Shown: piece after piece, positions 8,439 through 16,435 of the stretch
Numbering within the stretch: position 1 is the stretch's first letter
Layout of the letters: the number at the start of each line of letters is the position of its first letter
DNA from: Bacillota bacterium
GTDB lineage: Bacteria > Bacillota > Limnochordia > DTU080
DNA: 56,216 nucleotides
Direction of reading: 5' to 3'
NCBI GenBank assembly: GCA_012838035.1
Contig: DUQB01000145.1
Location: 1 to 56,216 of the forward strand
Position numbers and translations under genes: made by a program
Notes under the pieces: generated by a model
Told to the model about the DNA's origin: nothing
What the model saw: the letters and a program-made list of their open reading frames with translations, nothing else
Databases searched by the model: none

Positions 8439-11400
8439 TTAGATCTCCACGATCCCATCGAATACCTTCTTACAATCACCTGTTTTGTAGACGGTCTCAT
8501 CCGTATATTTGATGATCATGTCGCCGCCGAGCAAGCGGACTTTTACATCAACGCCTTTCTCACAATACCCGTTGAGCGTCGCCGCTACCACAGAGGCGCA
8601 CGCTCCGGTTCCACAAGCGAGAGTCTCACCATTGCCCCGCTCCCACACACGCATACGCAGTTCATTCTCCCCCGTTACTTCGACGAACTCCGTATTTACC
8701 CGATCCGGGAACAACTCATGGTGCTCGAACAAAGGGCCGATCTCTTCTAGGTCGAGCGCATCGACGTTGTCGCAGAACACTACCGCGTGCGGGTTACCCA
8801 TCGACACGCAGGTGATCTCGTATTCTTTACCATTAACCTCAATCGGTCTGGCTATGACCCTCTCCCCGGAAAGCTTGACCGGTATCTTTTCAGGTGCCAG
8901 TTCGGCGCGTCCCATGTCTACCTTGACCATGGACACTCGCCCGTTTTGGGTAAAGACCTCTAAGTCCTTAATGCCGCTGAGCGTCTCTATCTGCATGCGC
9001 TGTTTCTTCACCATATCATTGTCGTATAGGTATTTCGCCACGCAACGAATCGCGTTGCCGCTCATACGGCCTTCGCTGCCGTCCAGGTTAAACATGCGCA
9101 TTTTGGCGTCCGCCACATCTGAGCGCATGATCAGAACGATGCCGTCGCAACCGACCCCGTAATGCCGATCACTTAGCAGCACCGACAATGACTCGGGCGA
9201 CTCAATCTCGGTATCAAAGCAATTGACGTAGATATAATCGTTGCCACAGCTTTGCATCTTGGTAAACTTAAGCAGAATGCGTTCCTTGCGCAAGTTGTTG
9301 ATATTCACCAGCTCGGTGTTGATCTCGCTATAGTGCGAGAGTAAACTGTCGGCAAGCGCATTGGCCGTATCAATTGATGTCAGACACGGAATGCCCAACA
9401 CACAGGCCTTTCTGCGAATCTTGACGCTGTCGGAAGCCGGATCGCGTCCTTTGGTCGACGTCGAGATGATGTAACTGACCTTCCCGCTCTCCAGCAGCGT
9501 GGAAATATTATCATCAGCATTCTCATGGATCTTGTTGACGGTCTGCACTTTCAGACCTTTGGCATTGAGCAACTGCGCGGTACCGCGGGTACCGTACAGA
9601 GAGAAACCCAACTCCGCGAATTTCTCGGCCACGTTGATAATCTCCAGTTTATCGGAGTCGCGCACCGTAATGAGAACGCCGCCGCGCCGCTGCATCTTAT
9701 ACCCAGCGGCAATCAGCCCCTTGTACAGCGCCTCTTGCAAGTTCTTGCCCAAACCTAGCACTTCGCCGGTCGATTTCATCTCCGGACCTAAGTGGGTATC
9801 GACATCGGTCAGTTTTTCGAACGAGAATACGGGCACCTTTACCGCCACATACGGAGGTACCGGCGCAATCCCCGACACATACCCCAAGTCGGCAAGCTTC
9901 TCGCCCATGCTTACTCTCGTGGCGAGCCCGCACATGTTGATACCGGTAACCTTACTAATATACGGCACAGTACGCGAAGCCCGCGGGTTCACCTCAATAA
10001 CCCAGATCTCTCCCTGATAGAGCACATATTGGATGTTGATCAGACCCCTGACATCCAGCGCCCGGCACAGCTTCCGCGTGATCTCAAAGATGCGATCGGC
10101 CAGGCCGTCATCAATATGCATAGGCGGGTAGACCGCTATGCTGTCGCCGGAGTGAATGCCCGTGCGCTCAATATGCTCCATGATCCCCGGTATCAGCACG
10201 TGCTCCCCGTCGCAGATCGCATCCACCTCTATCTCCAGGCCGCTCAGGTACTTATCGATGAGTATCGGATTCTCTTGCTTGGTGCGAAGGATGATCTCCA
10301 TGTACTCTTTTATATCCTCAGGCGAGAAGGCAATGATCATATTTTGTCCGCCCAGCACGTAAGAGGGTCGTATCAGCACAGGGTAGCCTAATCCCTCCGC
10401 CGCGGCGAGCGCTTCAGCTTCGGTCATAACTCCTAATCCCGGCGGCCGTTTGAGCCCGAGTTGCTCCAAAAGTAGATCGAAGCGTTTACGATCTTCACTG
10501 ATATCGATACTCTCCGCTGAAGTACCAAGGATTTTGACCCCGCGGCGATGCAGTTCTTTGGTCAGTTTTATGGCTGTTCCGCCGCCAAAGGCAACCACCA
10601 CGCCGATAGGCTTTTCTATCTCAATGATACTCATTACGTCGTCGATGCACAGCGGTTCGAAGTAGAGTCGATCCGCCGTATCGAAGTCGGTGGACACGGT
10701 TTCCGGATTGTTGTTGATGACGATCACTTCATACCCCATCTGCTTCAATGTCCAAACGCAATGCACGCAGGCATAATCGAACTCGATACCCTGTCCGATG
10801 CGGATGGGGCCGCTGCCTAGTACGATCACTCTGGGTTTCTCACTCTTTTTGATAAACGGCAGAGCTTCGTTCTCACCGGCGGCTGCCAACGAGTAGAAAT
10901 ACGGCGTTTGCGCGGCGAACTCACCTGCGCAGGTGTCCACCATTTTGTAAACGAGCGATTCGGCCGCCGGCACGCTTTGTCGGTCCCGCTTGGCTAAGCG
11001 AGCTAAGGCGGACAAAAACCAGCGGTCTACTTTGGTAATCCGGTAGATGTCATCAATGGCCACAGCACGTTTGACAGCCTCATACAGCACAAAAATGCGT
11101 TGGTCTGTGACCTGATGCAGCATGGCGCGTATTTCGTCATCGCTTTTCGTTTTTAACAGAGGCAAATCCAGGCTGTTTAAGCCGATTTCCGCGCCGCGAA
11201 TCGCCTTGAGAAGTGCGTCTTCAAAGGTATCGGCAATCGCCATGACTTCACCGGTCGCCTTCATCTGCGTGCCGAGTTCCTTGTCGGCGTAGACAAACTT
11301 ATCAAAGGGCCATTTGGGGAACTTCACCGCCACATAGTCGATGGTTGGCTCAAACGAGGCATAGGTTGTTCCGGTAACGGCGTTTACAATTTCATCCAAG

Positions 11401-12389
11401 TGATAACCCAGGGCGATTTTGGTCGCGACCTTGGCTATCGGGTATCCGGTGGCTTTACTGGCCAGGGCGGACGACCGAGAAACTCGCGGATTGACCTCAA
11501 TAACCGCATACTCCATGCTGTCGGGGTTCAGTGCGAACTGAATATTACAACCACCTTCAACGCCGAGTTCACGAATGATCGCCAATGCAGCCGCATTCAG
11601 CATCTGATACTCTATGCTCGACAAGGTGACCGCCGGCGCAATGACAATGCTGTCCCCGGTGTGAATGCCCACCGGATCAATATTCTCCATGGAGCAGACC
11701 GTGACCGCATTGTCTGCCTGATCGCGAATGACTTCAAACTCAATCTCTTTCCAGCCGGCTACCGACTTTTCTATGAGCACCTGATGAATGGGAGAAAGCG
11801 CTAACCCGTTGGATGCAATCTCTATAAGGCGCCACTTGTCGGCTGCCATACCGCCGCCGGTGCCCCCTAAGGTAAAGGCCGGCCGCACTATAACCGGATA
11901 CCCTGCTTCCTCCGCGAAATCGACGGCTTCCTTAACAGTTGAAGCTATTGCAGAAGGTATGACCGGTTGGTTGATCTTCTGCATGGTTTCTTTAAACAGA
12001 CGCCTATCTTCCGCTCTATCAATCGTCTCCCGTGAACTGCCCAGCAATCTGATGCCCAATTCATCGAGAAGTCCGCTGCGCGCCAACTGCATACTGAGTG
12101 TCAGACCGCTTTGGCCGCCTAATCCGGACAGAATACTGTCCGGTAGTTCCTTTTCCACAATCCGCTTGACGGTAGTAAGGGTTAACGGTTCAATATAGAT
12201 CCTATCCGCAATATGCTTGTCGGTCATGATGGTTGCAGGATTGGAGTTAACCAACACAATCTCTATGCCGTCTTCGCGCAACACCCGACAAGCCTGTGTA
12301 CCGGCATAGTCAAATTCAGCGGCCTGTCCGATCACAATCGGCCCGGAGCCGATTACCATGACTTTTTTTATATTTTTATCGCGCGGCAT
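8439..12389 (-). CDS. carB-dapF: Carbamoyl-phosphate synthase large subunit fused to diaminopimelate epimerase (CarB-DapF)
   Basis: A single 1316-residue reading frame. Residues 1-1037 are a full CarB: two ATP-grasp halves with intact ligand motifs (RPAFTLGG, EVNPRVSRSSAL, IRPSYVLGG, EVNPRASRTVPY) and a C-terminal MGS-like allosteric domain ending near TANALADSL. It makes carbamoyl phosphate for pyrimidine and arginine synthesis. Residues 1038-1316 are a complete DapF (KFTKMQSCGNDY, SMGNPHAVVF, WERGNGETLACGTGACA), which interconverts LL- and meso-DAP. In DapF the first catalytic Cys is Ser (residue 1110, codon AGC at 9060-9062), while the second (Cys1259) is kept. Start ATG after GGAGGT, overlapping the carA end by 14 bases. 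An SD-like AAGGA lies exactly at the junction. Confidence 0.93.
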   Translation of the reverse strand: MPRDKNIKKVMVIGSGPIVIGQAAEFDYAGTQACRVLREDGIEIVLVNSNPATIMTDKHIADRIYIEPLTLTTVKRIVEKELPDSILSGLGGQSGLTLSMQLARSGLLDELGIRLLGSSRETIDRAEDRRLFKETMQKINQPVIPSAIASTVKEAVDFAEEAGYPVIVRPAFTLGGTGGGMAADKWRLIEIASNGLALSPIHQVLIEKSVAGWKEIEFEVIRDQADNAVTVCSMENIDPVGIHTGDSIVIAPAVTLSSIEYQMLNAAALAIIRELGVEGGCNIQFALNPDSMEYAVIEVNPRVSRSSALASKATGYPIAKVATKIALGYHLDEIVNAVTGTTYASFEPTIDYVAVKFPKWPFDKFVYADKELGTQMKATGEVMAIADTFEDALLKAIRGAEIGLNSLDLPLLKTKSDDEIRAMLHQVTDQRIFVLYEAVKRAVAIDDIYRITKVDRWFLSALARLAKRDRQSVPAAESLVYKMVDTCAGEFAAQTPYFYSLAAAGENEALPFIKKSEKPRVIVLGSGPIRIGQGIEFDYACVHCVWTLKQMGYEVIVINNNPETVSTDFDTADRLYFEPLCIDDVMSIIEIEKPIGVVVAFGGGTAIKLTKELHRRGVKILGTSAESIDISEDRKRFDLLLEQLGLKRPPGLGVMTEAEALAAAEGLGYPVLIRPSYVLGGQNMIIAFSPEDIKEYMEIILRTKQENPILIDKYLSGLEIEVDAICDGEHVLIPGIMEHIERTGIHSGDSIAVYPPMHIDDGLADRIFEITRKLCRALDVRGLINIQYVLYQGEIWVIEVNPRASRTVPYISKVTGINMCGLATRVSMGEKLADLGYVSGIAPVPPYVAVKVPVFSFEKLTDVDTHLGPEMKSTGEVLGLGKNLQEALYKGLIAAGYKMQRRGGVLITVRDSDKLEIINVAEKFAELGFSLYGTRGTAQLLNAKGLKVQTVNKIHENADDNISTLLESGKVSYIISTSTKGRDPASDSVKIRRKACVLGIPCLTSIDTANALADSLLSHYSEINTELVNINNLRKERILLKFTKMQSCGNDYIYVNCFDTEIESPESLSVLLSDRHYGVGCDGIVLIMRSDVADAKMRMFNLDGSEGRMSGNAIRCVAKYLYDNDMVKKQRMQIETLSGIKDLEVFTQNGRVSMVKVDMGRAELAPEKIPVKLSGERVIARPIEVNGKEYEITCVSMGNPHAVVFCDNVDALDLEEIGPLFEHHELFPDRVNTEFVEVTGENELRMRVWERGNGETLACGTGACASVVAATLNGYCEKGVDVKVRLLGGDMIIKYTDETVYKTGDCKKVFDGIVEI

Positions 12390-13455
12390 ATTTAGTTACC
12401 TCCATATTGCGGATGAAGCGGTCGAATAAGAACTCGCAGTTACTCGTCGCCGGGTTGAACTGTACGGAAAACGACGGCATACCTTTATACCGGATTCCTT
12501 CACATGTTCCGTCGTTTACATTGACAAACCACTCTTCTGCCGTATTACCGTCGATGGTGTCGGAATTGACGACATACCCGTGATTTTGGCTCGTAATTAT
12601 AATCCGGCGGGATGTTTTGTCTCTCACCGGCTGATTTAGGCCGCGGTGCCCGTATTTTAACTTGTTAGTGGCGAACCCGTGAGCTAATGCCAGCAGTTGA
12701 TGACCCAAGCCGATACCAAACACCGGCAGCGCAGGGTTAATCAACGCCTGCAGGTTATCGACGATCTCCGGATTGTCCGCCGGATCGCCGGGTCCGTTGG
12801 AGAGTACGATGCCATCCGGTTCCACGCTAAGGATTTCTTCCGGCGTACTGTTGCCGGGAAAAGCCCAGAGCTCACAACCTCTGTTTACCAAGGCTCTCCT
12901 GATGCTCTCTCTGCAACCGAAGTCCAGTATGGCAACCCGAAAGCGAGGGGATGCGGCGGAGAAGAAGACGCGTTCCTTAGGAGAAACCTGCTCAACCGGT
13001 TTGGCGATGCGATAGGTTTTGATGGCGGCGGCTTCGTTCGCTGCCGGCGGCGTAGCAGTGATGCGGCAGTTCATTACGCCATGTTCCCGGATGATCCTGG
13101 TCAGAGCTCTGGTATCGATGTGACAAACGCCGACGAGACCTCGCTCGTGCATAAACGCTTCCAAGGTGCCTTTGCTGCGAAAATTAGACGGATCGGGACA
13201 AGGATGCTTAACGATATAGGCGGCAGGTTGAACGGAGTCGCTCTCAAAGTCTTCCGGGATGATGCCGTAGTTGCCGACTAAAGGGAAAGTGTGCAGAACA
13301 ATTTGCCCGTAGTAGTTGGGATCCGTGAGAGTCTCTAAGTAACCGATGACGCCGGTGGTGAAGACCAGCTCACCTGTAACCTCACCTATGGCACCGAAGT
13401 ACTCACCTGTAAATGTAGCACCATTCTCCAGAATCAGGTATGCCGGTTTAGACAT
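12376..13455 (-). CDS. carA: Carbamoyl-phosphate synthase small subunit with lost glutaminase triad
   Basis: CarA fold, 359 residues: N-terminal CPSase_sm domain (YLILENG...GEVTGELVFTTG), then a class-I glutamine amidotransferase domain (DFG near 190, NGPGDP, GHQLLALAHG, SQNHGY). In active enzymes this domain hydrolyses glutamine to feed ammonia to CarB. Here the nucleophile position of GICLGHQ reads GIGLGHQ (Gly249, codon GGC at 12709-12711), and FHPEA reads FNPAT (Asn334 and Ala336). The whole Cys-His-Glu triad is therefore gone, each position one base from the expected codon. Glutamine-contacting motifs remain. The enzyme is predicted to be ammonia-dependent. The start at 13455 is chosen for GGAGG eight bases upstream; a longer frame starts at 13482. 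Confidence 0.93.
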   Translation of the reverse strand: MSKPAYLILENGATFTGEYFGAIGEVTGELVFTTGVIGYLETLTDPNYYGQIVLHTFPLVGNYGIIPEDFESDSVQPAAYIVKHPCPDPSNFRSKGTLEAFMHERGLVGVCHIDTRALTRIIREHGVMNCRITATPPAANEAAAIKTYRIAKPVEQVSPKERVFFSAASPRFRVAILDFGCRESIRRALVNRGCELWAFPGNSTPEEILSVEPDGIVLSNGPGDPADNPEIVDNLQALINPALPVFGIGLGHQLLALAHGFATNKLKYGHRGLNQPVRDKTSRRIIITSQNHGYVVNSDTIDGNTAEEWFVNVNDGTCEGIRYKGMPSFSVQFNPATSNCEFLFDRFIRNMEVTKYAAR

Positions 13456-13482
13456 TGTATGCTCCTCCAAGTTAATGAACAA

Positions 13483-13863
13483 ATCTCTCGCGACTTTAAG
13501 GTACTGTGCGTTTGCGACTCTCTGGCGATAAACAGCCCAAATACTACGTGCTTGATCTGCAGTTCACTCGAGATGGCCTGAGCGCCTTAGGATATTTTCC
13601 GACCTGGGTGGACGCGCATGCATCTCCTAAGCCCTTATAATATCAAAAGACCCGACTCTGTGGAACTGTGCTGCGAAAATAAGTCCATCTCGCGGGAAGG
13701 CTTTTTTATCTGCAGTTACTGCCGTACTATCGGGTATGGGCAATGGGAGCGGTGCTTTTGATGCGCGACGCGGTTGCCGAAAGAGAGTTACTTTGGTCAT
13801 GTAGGCATTACGGGATGGGTTCCGTCTGTGAGACGAAAGAGGCATGCAATCTTTACAACGACG
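13483..13863. other. Intergenic leader region of carA
   Basis: About 380 bases between the NlpC/P60 gene and carA. It holds a moderate promoter candidate (13637-13665) and would give carA a leader of roughly 175 bases. No T box, PyrR attenuator or intrinsic terminator was convincing. Confidence 0.5.
13637..13665 (-). promoter_or_regulatory. Possible sigma-A promoter of carA-carB
   Basis: Minus strand TTCCAC (13660-13665), 17-base spacer, TATTAT (13637-13642). The -10 is good and the -35 is poor. Confidence 0.35.
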
Positions 13864-14577
13864 CTACTCCGCCAGTTGGGACCATCTGACCACATTGACG
13901 GGCACAGACAACCAATATTGTCTATCGGAGGCATTGTTGATAATAACCTGCTGTGCGCCCGGCTCCGCTTGAATCCAGGTTTCTGCCCCCAAATACGCTA
14001 AAACGTGCTGCCCATCTTGCGTTACGGCTAAATCTCCGGGCAGCAGAACACTGTGGTCAAGCGTCTGTATGGAAGGGGCGCTCATGACATACCGCGTCAA
14101 TCCTTTGTAGCCGGTACCAAGGGCTAAAGCGGAAGCATCCCGTAACCAGGTGCTTATACCTTGGCGAACTGCCGTCGGATTCAATCGCACCAACCCGAGA
14201 TGCAAGTAGGCATCTACCAGAGCGAGACGAACCAAACCGGAACAGTCGATGCCGATCTTATTCTCCCCGCCGAACACGTAGCGTGTTCCCTCATATTCAC
14301 GCAGGTGCTGCACATAAAAGCTGCGCAGCGCGGCCGGTGCAATTTCGCGACCAGGTAGAGCGGTCAGCAACAAAAATCCCGCGCCGCTGACGGCGAGTAT
14401 GGTAGACAACCACTTTCTGGGCAGGGAGAAGAAAACCGCGCCCAGCCAAAATAGCGGCACGCCGATAAGAATCACTAAACGCCCTTTCCCAAAACCGATG
14501 GGAAACAACAATAGCAACAGTATCAGGATGCCCGACATGAGCCACAGGCGTTTGATTAAGCGTGTGTTTATGATCAT
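13864..14577 (-). CDS. Membrane-anchored NlpC/P60 peptidase
   Basis: A 237-residue protein with two or three N-terminal membrane segments (about 10-30, 32-50 and 55-75) followed by an NlpC/P60 domain. The catalytic Cys is in YVFGGENKIGIDCSGLVR (about residue 112) and the likely His is in TQDGQHVLAYLG (about residue 190). The family cleaves peptide bonds in the peptidoglycan stem, often next to DAP. The domain would lie outside the membrane. The start lacks a strong Shine-Dalgarno site. Its place between the DAP operon and carA is not a conserved arrangement that I know. Confidence 0.75.
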   Translation of the reverse strand: MIINTRLIKRLWLMSGILILLLLLFPIGFGKGRLVILIGVPLFWLGAVFFSLPRKWLSTILAVSGAGFLLLTALPGREIAPAALRSFYVQHLREYEGTRYVFGGENKIGIDCSGLVRLALVDAYLHLGLVRLNPTAVRQGISTWLRDASALALGTGYKGLTRYVMSAPSIQTLDHSVLLPGDLAVTQDGQHVLAYLGAETWIQAEPGAQQVIINNASDRQYWLSVPVNVVRWSQLAE

Positions 14578-14630
14578 AGGAATACGCCCTACCCTCTACC
14601 TTGTGCGCAGCCTCATTACGTCACATCAAG

Positions 14631-15155
14631 TTAAGAATCGCTTGCTTTGCAGCTTGCAGTCTGTTCGCCCACCCATTGCTCAAGTGTTCCTGCTTGCTGT
14701 TTCTCTAACAGATCGTCCAGGAACGACAGGCGCGGGACTCCTTGTGTCAACATGAACTCATACATCCTTAACATGCTTTCGATGCCCGCTGTTTGGGCTG
14801 CCGGAGAGTCTCCCCCGACAGCGGGATTCCCTATTAAATACGCTGCTTGACCAAACAGGGGTTGTATCACCAATGCCGCCGCATACTGCTGATCATAATC
14901 AGCTTCCATGATCGGGGTGATGGGACCCATGCAGGCTACCACCGCAATATCCGGCACCTCGGAGAGCCAAGCAAACAAGTAGCTGCGTATATTGCCGGCT
15001 TGATCCGACAACGGTTTTTGTTCCAGCAATGCTGTTAATTCCACAAATAGCCTGCGTTCTTCCGGAGTAGACTGACCGCGCGCTGCAGCCGCGCCGACGG
15101 CTGTGAGTACGCAACCTAATACCAAAATAATGACCGCAAGTTTCCGAAATCCCAT
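14631..15155 (-). CDS. Secreted protein of unknown function
   Basis: I do not recognise this family. The 174-residue product has a Sec signal peptide (about residues 1-26, GAAAA cleavage region) and a mature part rich in Ala, Leu and Glu, predicted mainly helical. Two Cys remain in the mature protein. The ATG at 15155 follows aagggggg eight bases upstream; the frame could start nine codons earlier. It lies downstream of the dapA terminator and 53 bases before the NlpC/P60 gene, so the two may form a small envelope-related transcription unit (inference). Confidence 0.6.
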   Translation of the reverse strand: MGFRKLAVIILVLGCVLTAVGAAAARGQSTPEERRLFVELTALLEQKPLSDQAGNIRSYLFAWLSEVPDIAVVACMGPITPIMEADYDQQYAAALVIQPLFGQAAYLIGNPAVGGDSPAAQTAGIESMLRMYEFMLTQGVPRLSFLDDLLEKQQAGTLEQWVGEQTASCKASDS

Positions 15156-15398
15156 AACCACGCCCCCCTTGTTAAACAGCATCGTCGCGCAGAATGAGCT
15201 TGCGCCGTAGAATCATACTTAGCGGCAAACACAAAACCACCTTGACGATTTCATGCCGACAAACAAGTTCATCCTTTTTGTGGCATATCCTGCTAAAAAG
15301 TTGGAAGCATCATAATACAAAAAATCAATAGGAAGAAAGCTAAATGCATCTGACCTACCGGACCGGAGAGTCTAAATAGATGAACCTACCTACGGCGC

Positions 15399-15459
15399 AA
15401 AAAAAACGCCCTGTACCCAAGGAAGCAAATGCATCAATCGCTCCCGGGCAACAGGGCGT
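15399..15459 (-). terminator. Rho-independent terminator of the dapB-dapA operon
   Basis: On the minus strand ACGCCCTGT (15451-15459) pairs with ACAGGGCGT (15406-15414) across a long loop, followed by eight T. It starts 20 bases after the dapA stop. Confidence 0.85.
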
Positions 15460-15478
15460 GCAATGACGGACAATACGA

Positions 15479-16357
15479 CTAGCAGAGCTCCAACTCTAAG
15501 GCAGCAGCCTTTATAACCTGCTTCTCCTCTTCGCGCAGTTCGCATAAAGGCAACCGTGTCGGTCCGCAATGCAGACCGATTAAGCTCATCGCCCACTTCA
15601 CCGGGATGGGGTTGGTGGTAACGAACAACGCCTTGAACAATGGCGTTAAGCGATGATGTATGCTGATGGCCGTCTGGACCTCTCCCGCGGCAAAATGCTT
15701 AAGCATAGCTTTGATCTCTTTACCGACCAAATGCGAGGCTACGCTCACTACTCCGCAACCTCCTACCGCCATAATAGGCAGCGTAAGGCTGTCGTCACCC
15801 GAATAAACCAAGAAATTATCTGAAGTGAGGCGGGCAATTGCGGATACCTGTTCCAGGTTGCCGCTCGATTCCTTTACCCCGACCACATTCGGCACGGTGG
15901 ACGCCAACTTGGCTAAGCTCTCCGGCGTCATATTCATGCTTGTGCGCCCCGGGATGTTGTAGATGAGGCAAGGTACGTCCACAGATTTGGCTATGGCGGT
16001 GAAATGAGAGATGATTCCCGCTTGTGGAGGCTTATTATAATAGGGCACTACCAAAAGGAGCGAGTCCGCTCCGGCTTCCACAGCTCTCTCTGATAATTCA
16101 ATGCTATGTGTGGTATCGTTACTACCCGTTCCGGCCATAACACGCGCGCGTGACCCCACGGCTTCCCGAACTGCCTTAATCAAAGCAATCTTTTCATCGT
16201 CGCTTAATGTAGGCGATTCACCGGTGGTACCGGAAACTAAGATCGTATCAGTCCCATTCTCCACCAAGTGCTGCGCCAACTGCTTGGCCTTCTCCAAATC
16301 AACATCCTGATTTGTAGTCATGGGAGTGACCATTGCTGTAACTAACGGACCAAACAT
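15479..16357 (-). CDS. dapA: 4-hydroxy-tetrahydrodipicolinate synthase
   Basis: DapA condenses aspartate semialdehyde and pyruvate, the first step committed to DAP/lysine and dipicolinate. TIM barrel of 292 residues. The Schiff-base Lys162 lies in GVKESSG, Tyr133 in LIYNIPGRTS, and the GTTGE motif at 43-47. Start ATG with taggaggctcaccg upstream. Last gene of the dapB-dpaA-dpaB-asd-dapG-dapA operon, followed by a terminator. Confidence 0.97.
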   Translation of the reverse strand: MFGPLVTAMVTPMTTNQDVDLEKAKQLAQHLVENGTDTILVSGTTGESPTLSDDEKIALIKAVREAVGSRARVMAGTGSNDTTHSIELSERAVEAGADSLLLVVPYYNKPPQAGIISHFTAIAKSVDVPCLIYNIPGRTSMNMTPESLAKLASTVPNVVGVKESSGNLEQVSAIARLTSDNFLVYSGDDSLTLPIMAVGGCGVVSVASHLVGKEIKAMLKHFAAGEVQTAISIHHRLTPLFKALFVTTNPIPVKWAMSLIGLHCGPTRLPLCELREEEKQVIKAAALELELC

Positions 16358-16435
16358 CGGTGAGCCTCCTAACTAATCTGTGTAAATTGCATCGCTACCG
16401 TTCATGTATGCCGGACATGCTCCGTTCCCGGCTTC

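Noticed and set aside
12376-13455. carA as a pseudogene
   Set aside because: The frame is full length, the fold motifs are kept, a good ribosome binding site is present and it overlaps an intact carB; only the catalytic triad is changed, which fits functional change better than decay.
13511-13530. PyrR-like CCAGAGAG motif in the carA leader
   Set aside because: Only a short match to the PyrR anti-antiterminator loop; no paired stem, antiterminator or terminator follows, and no pyr operon is nearby.
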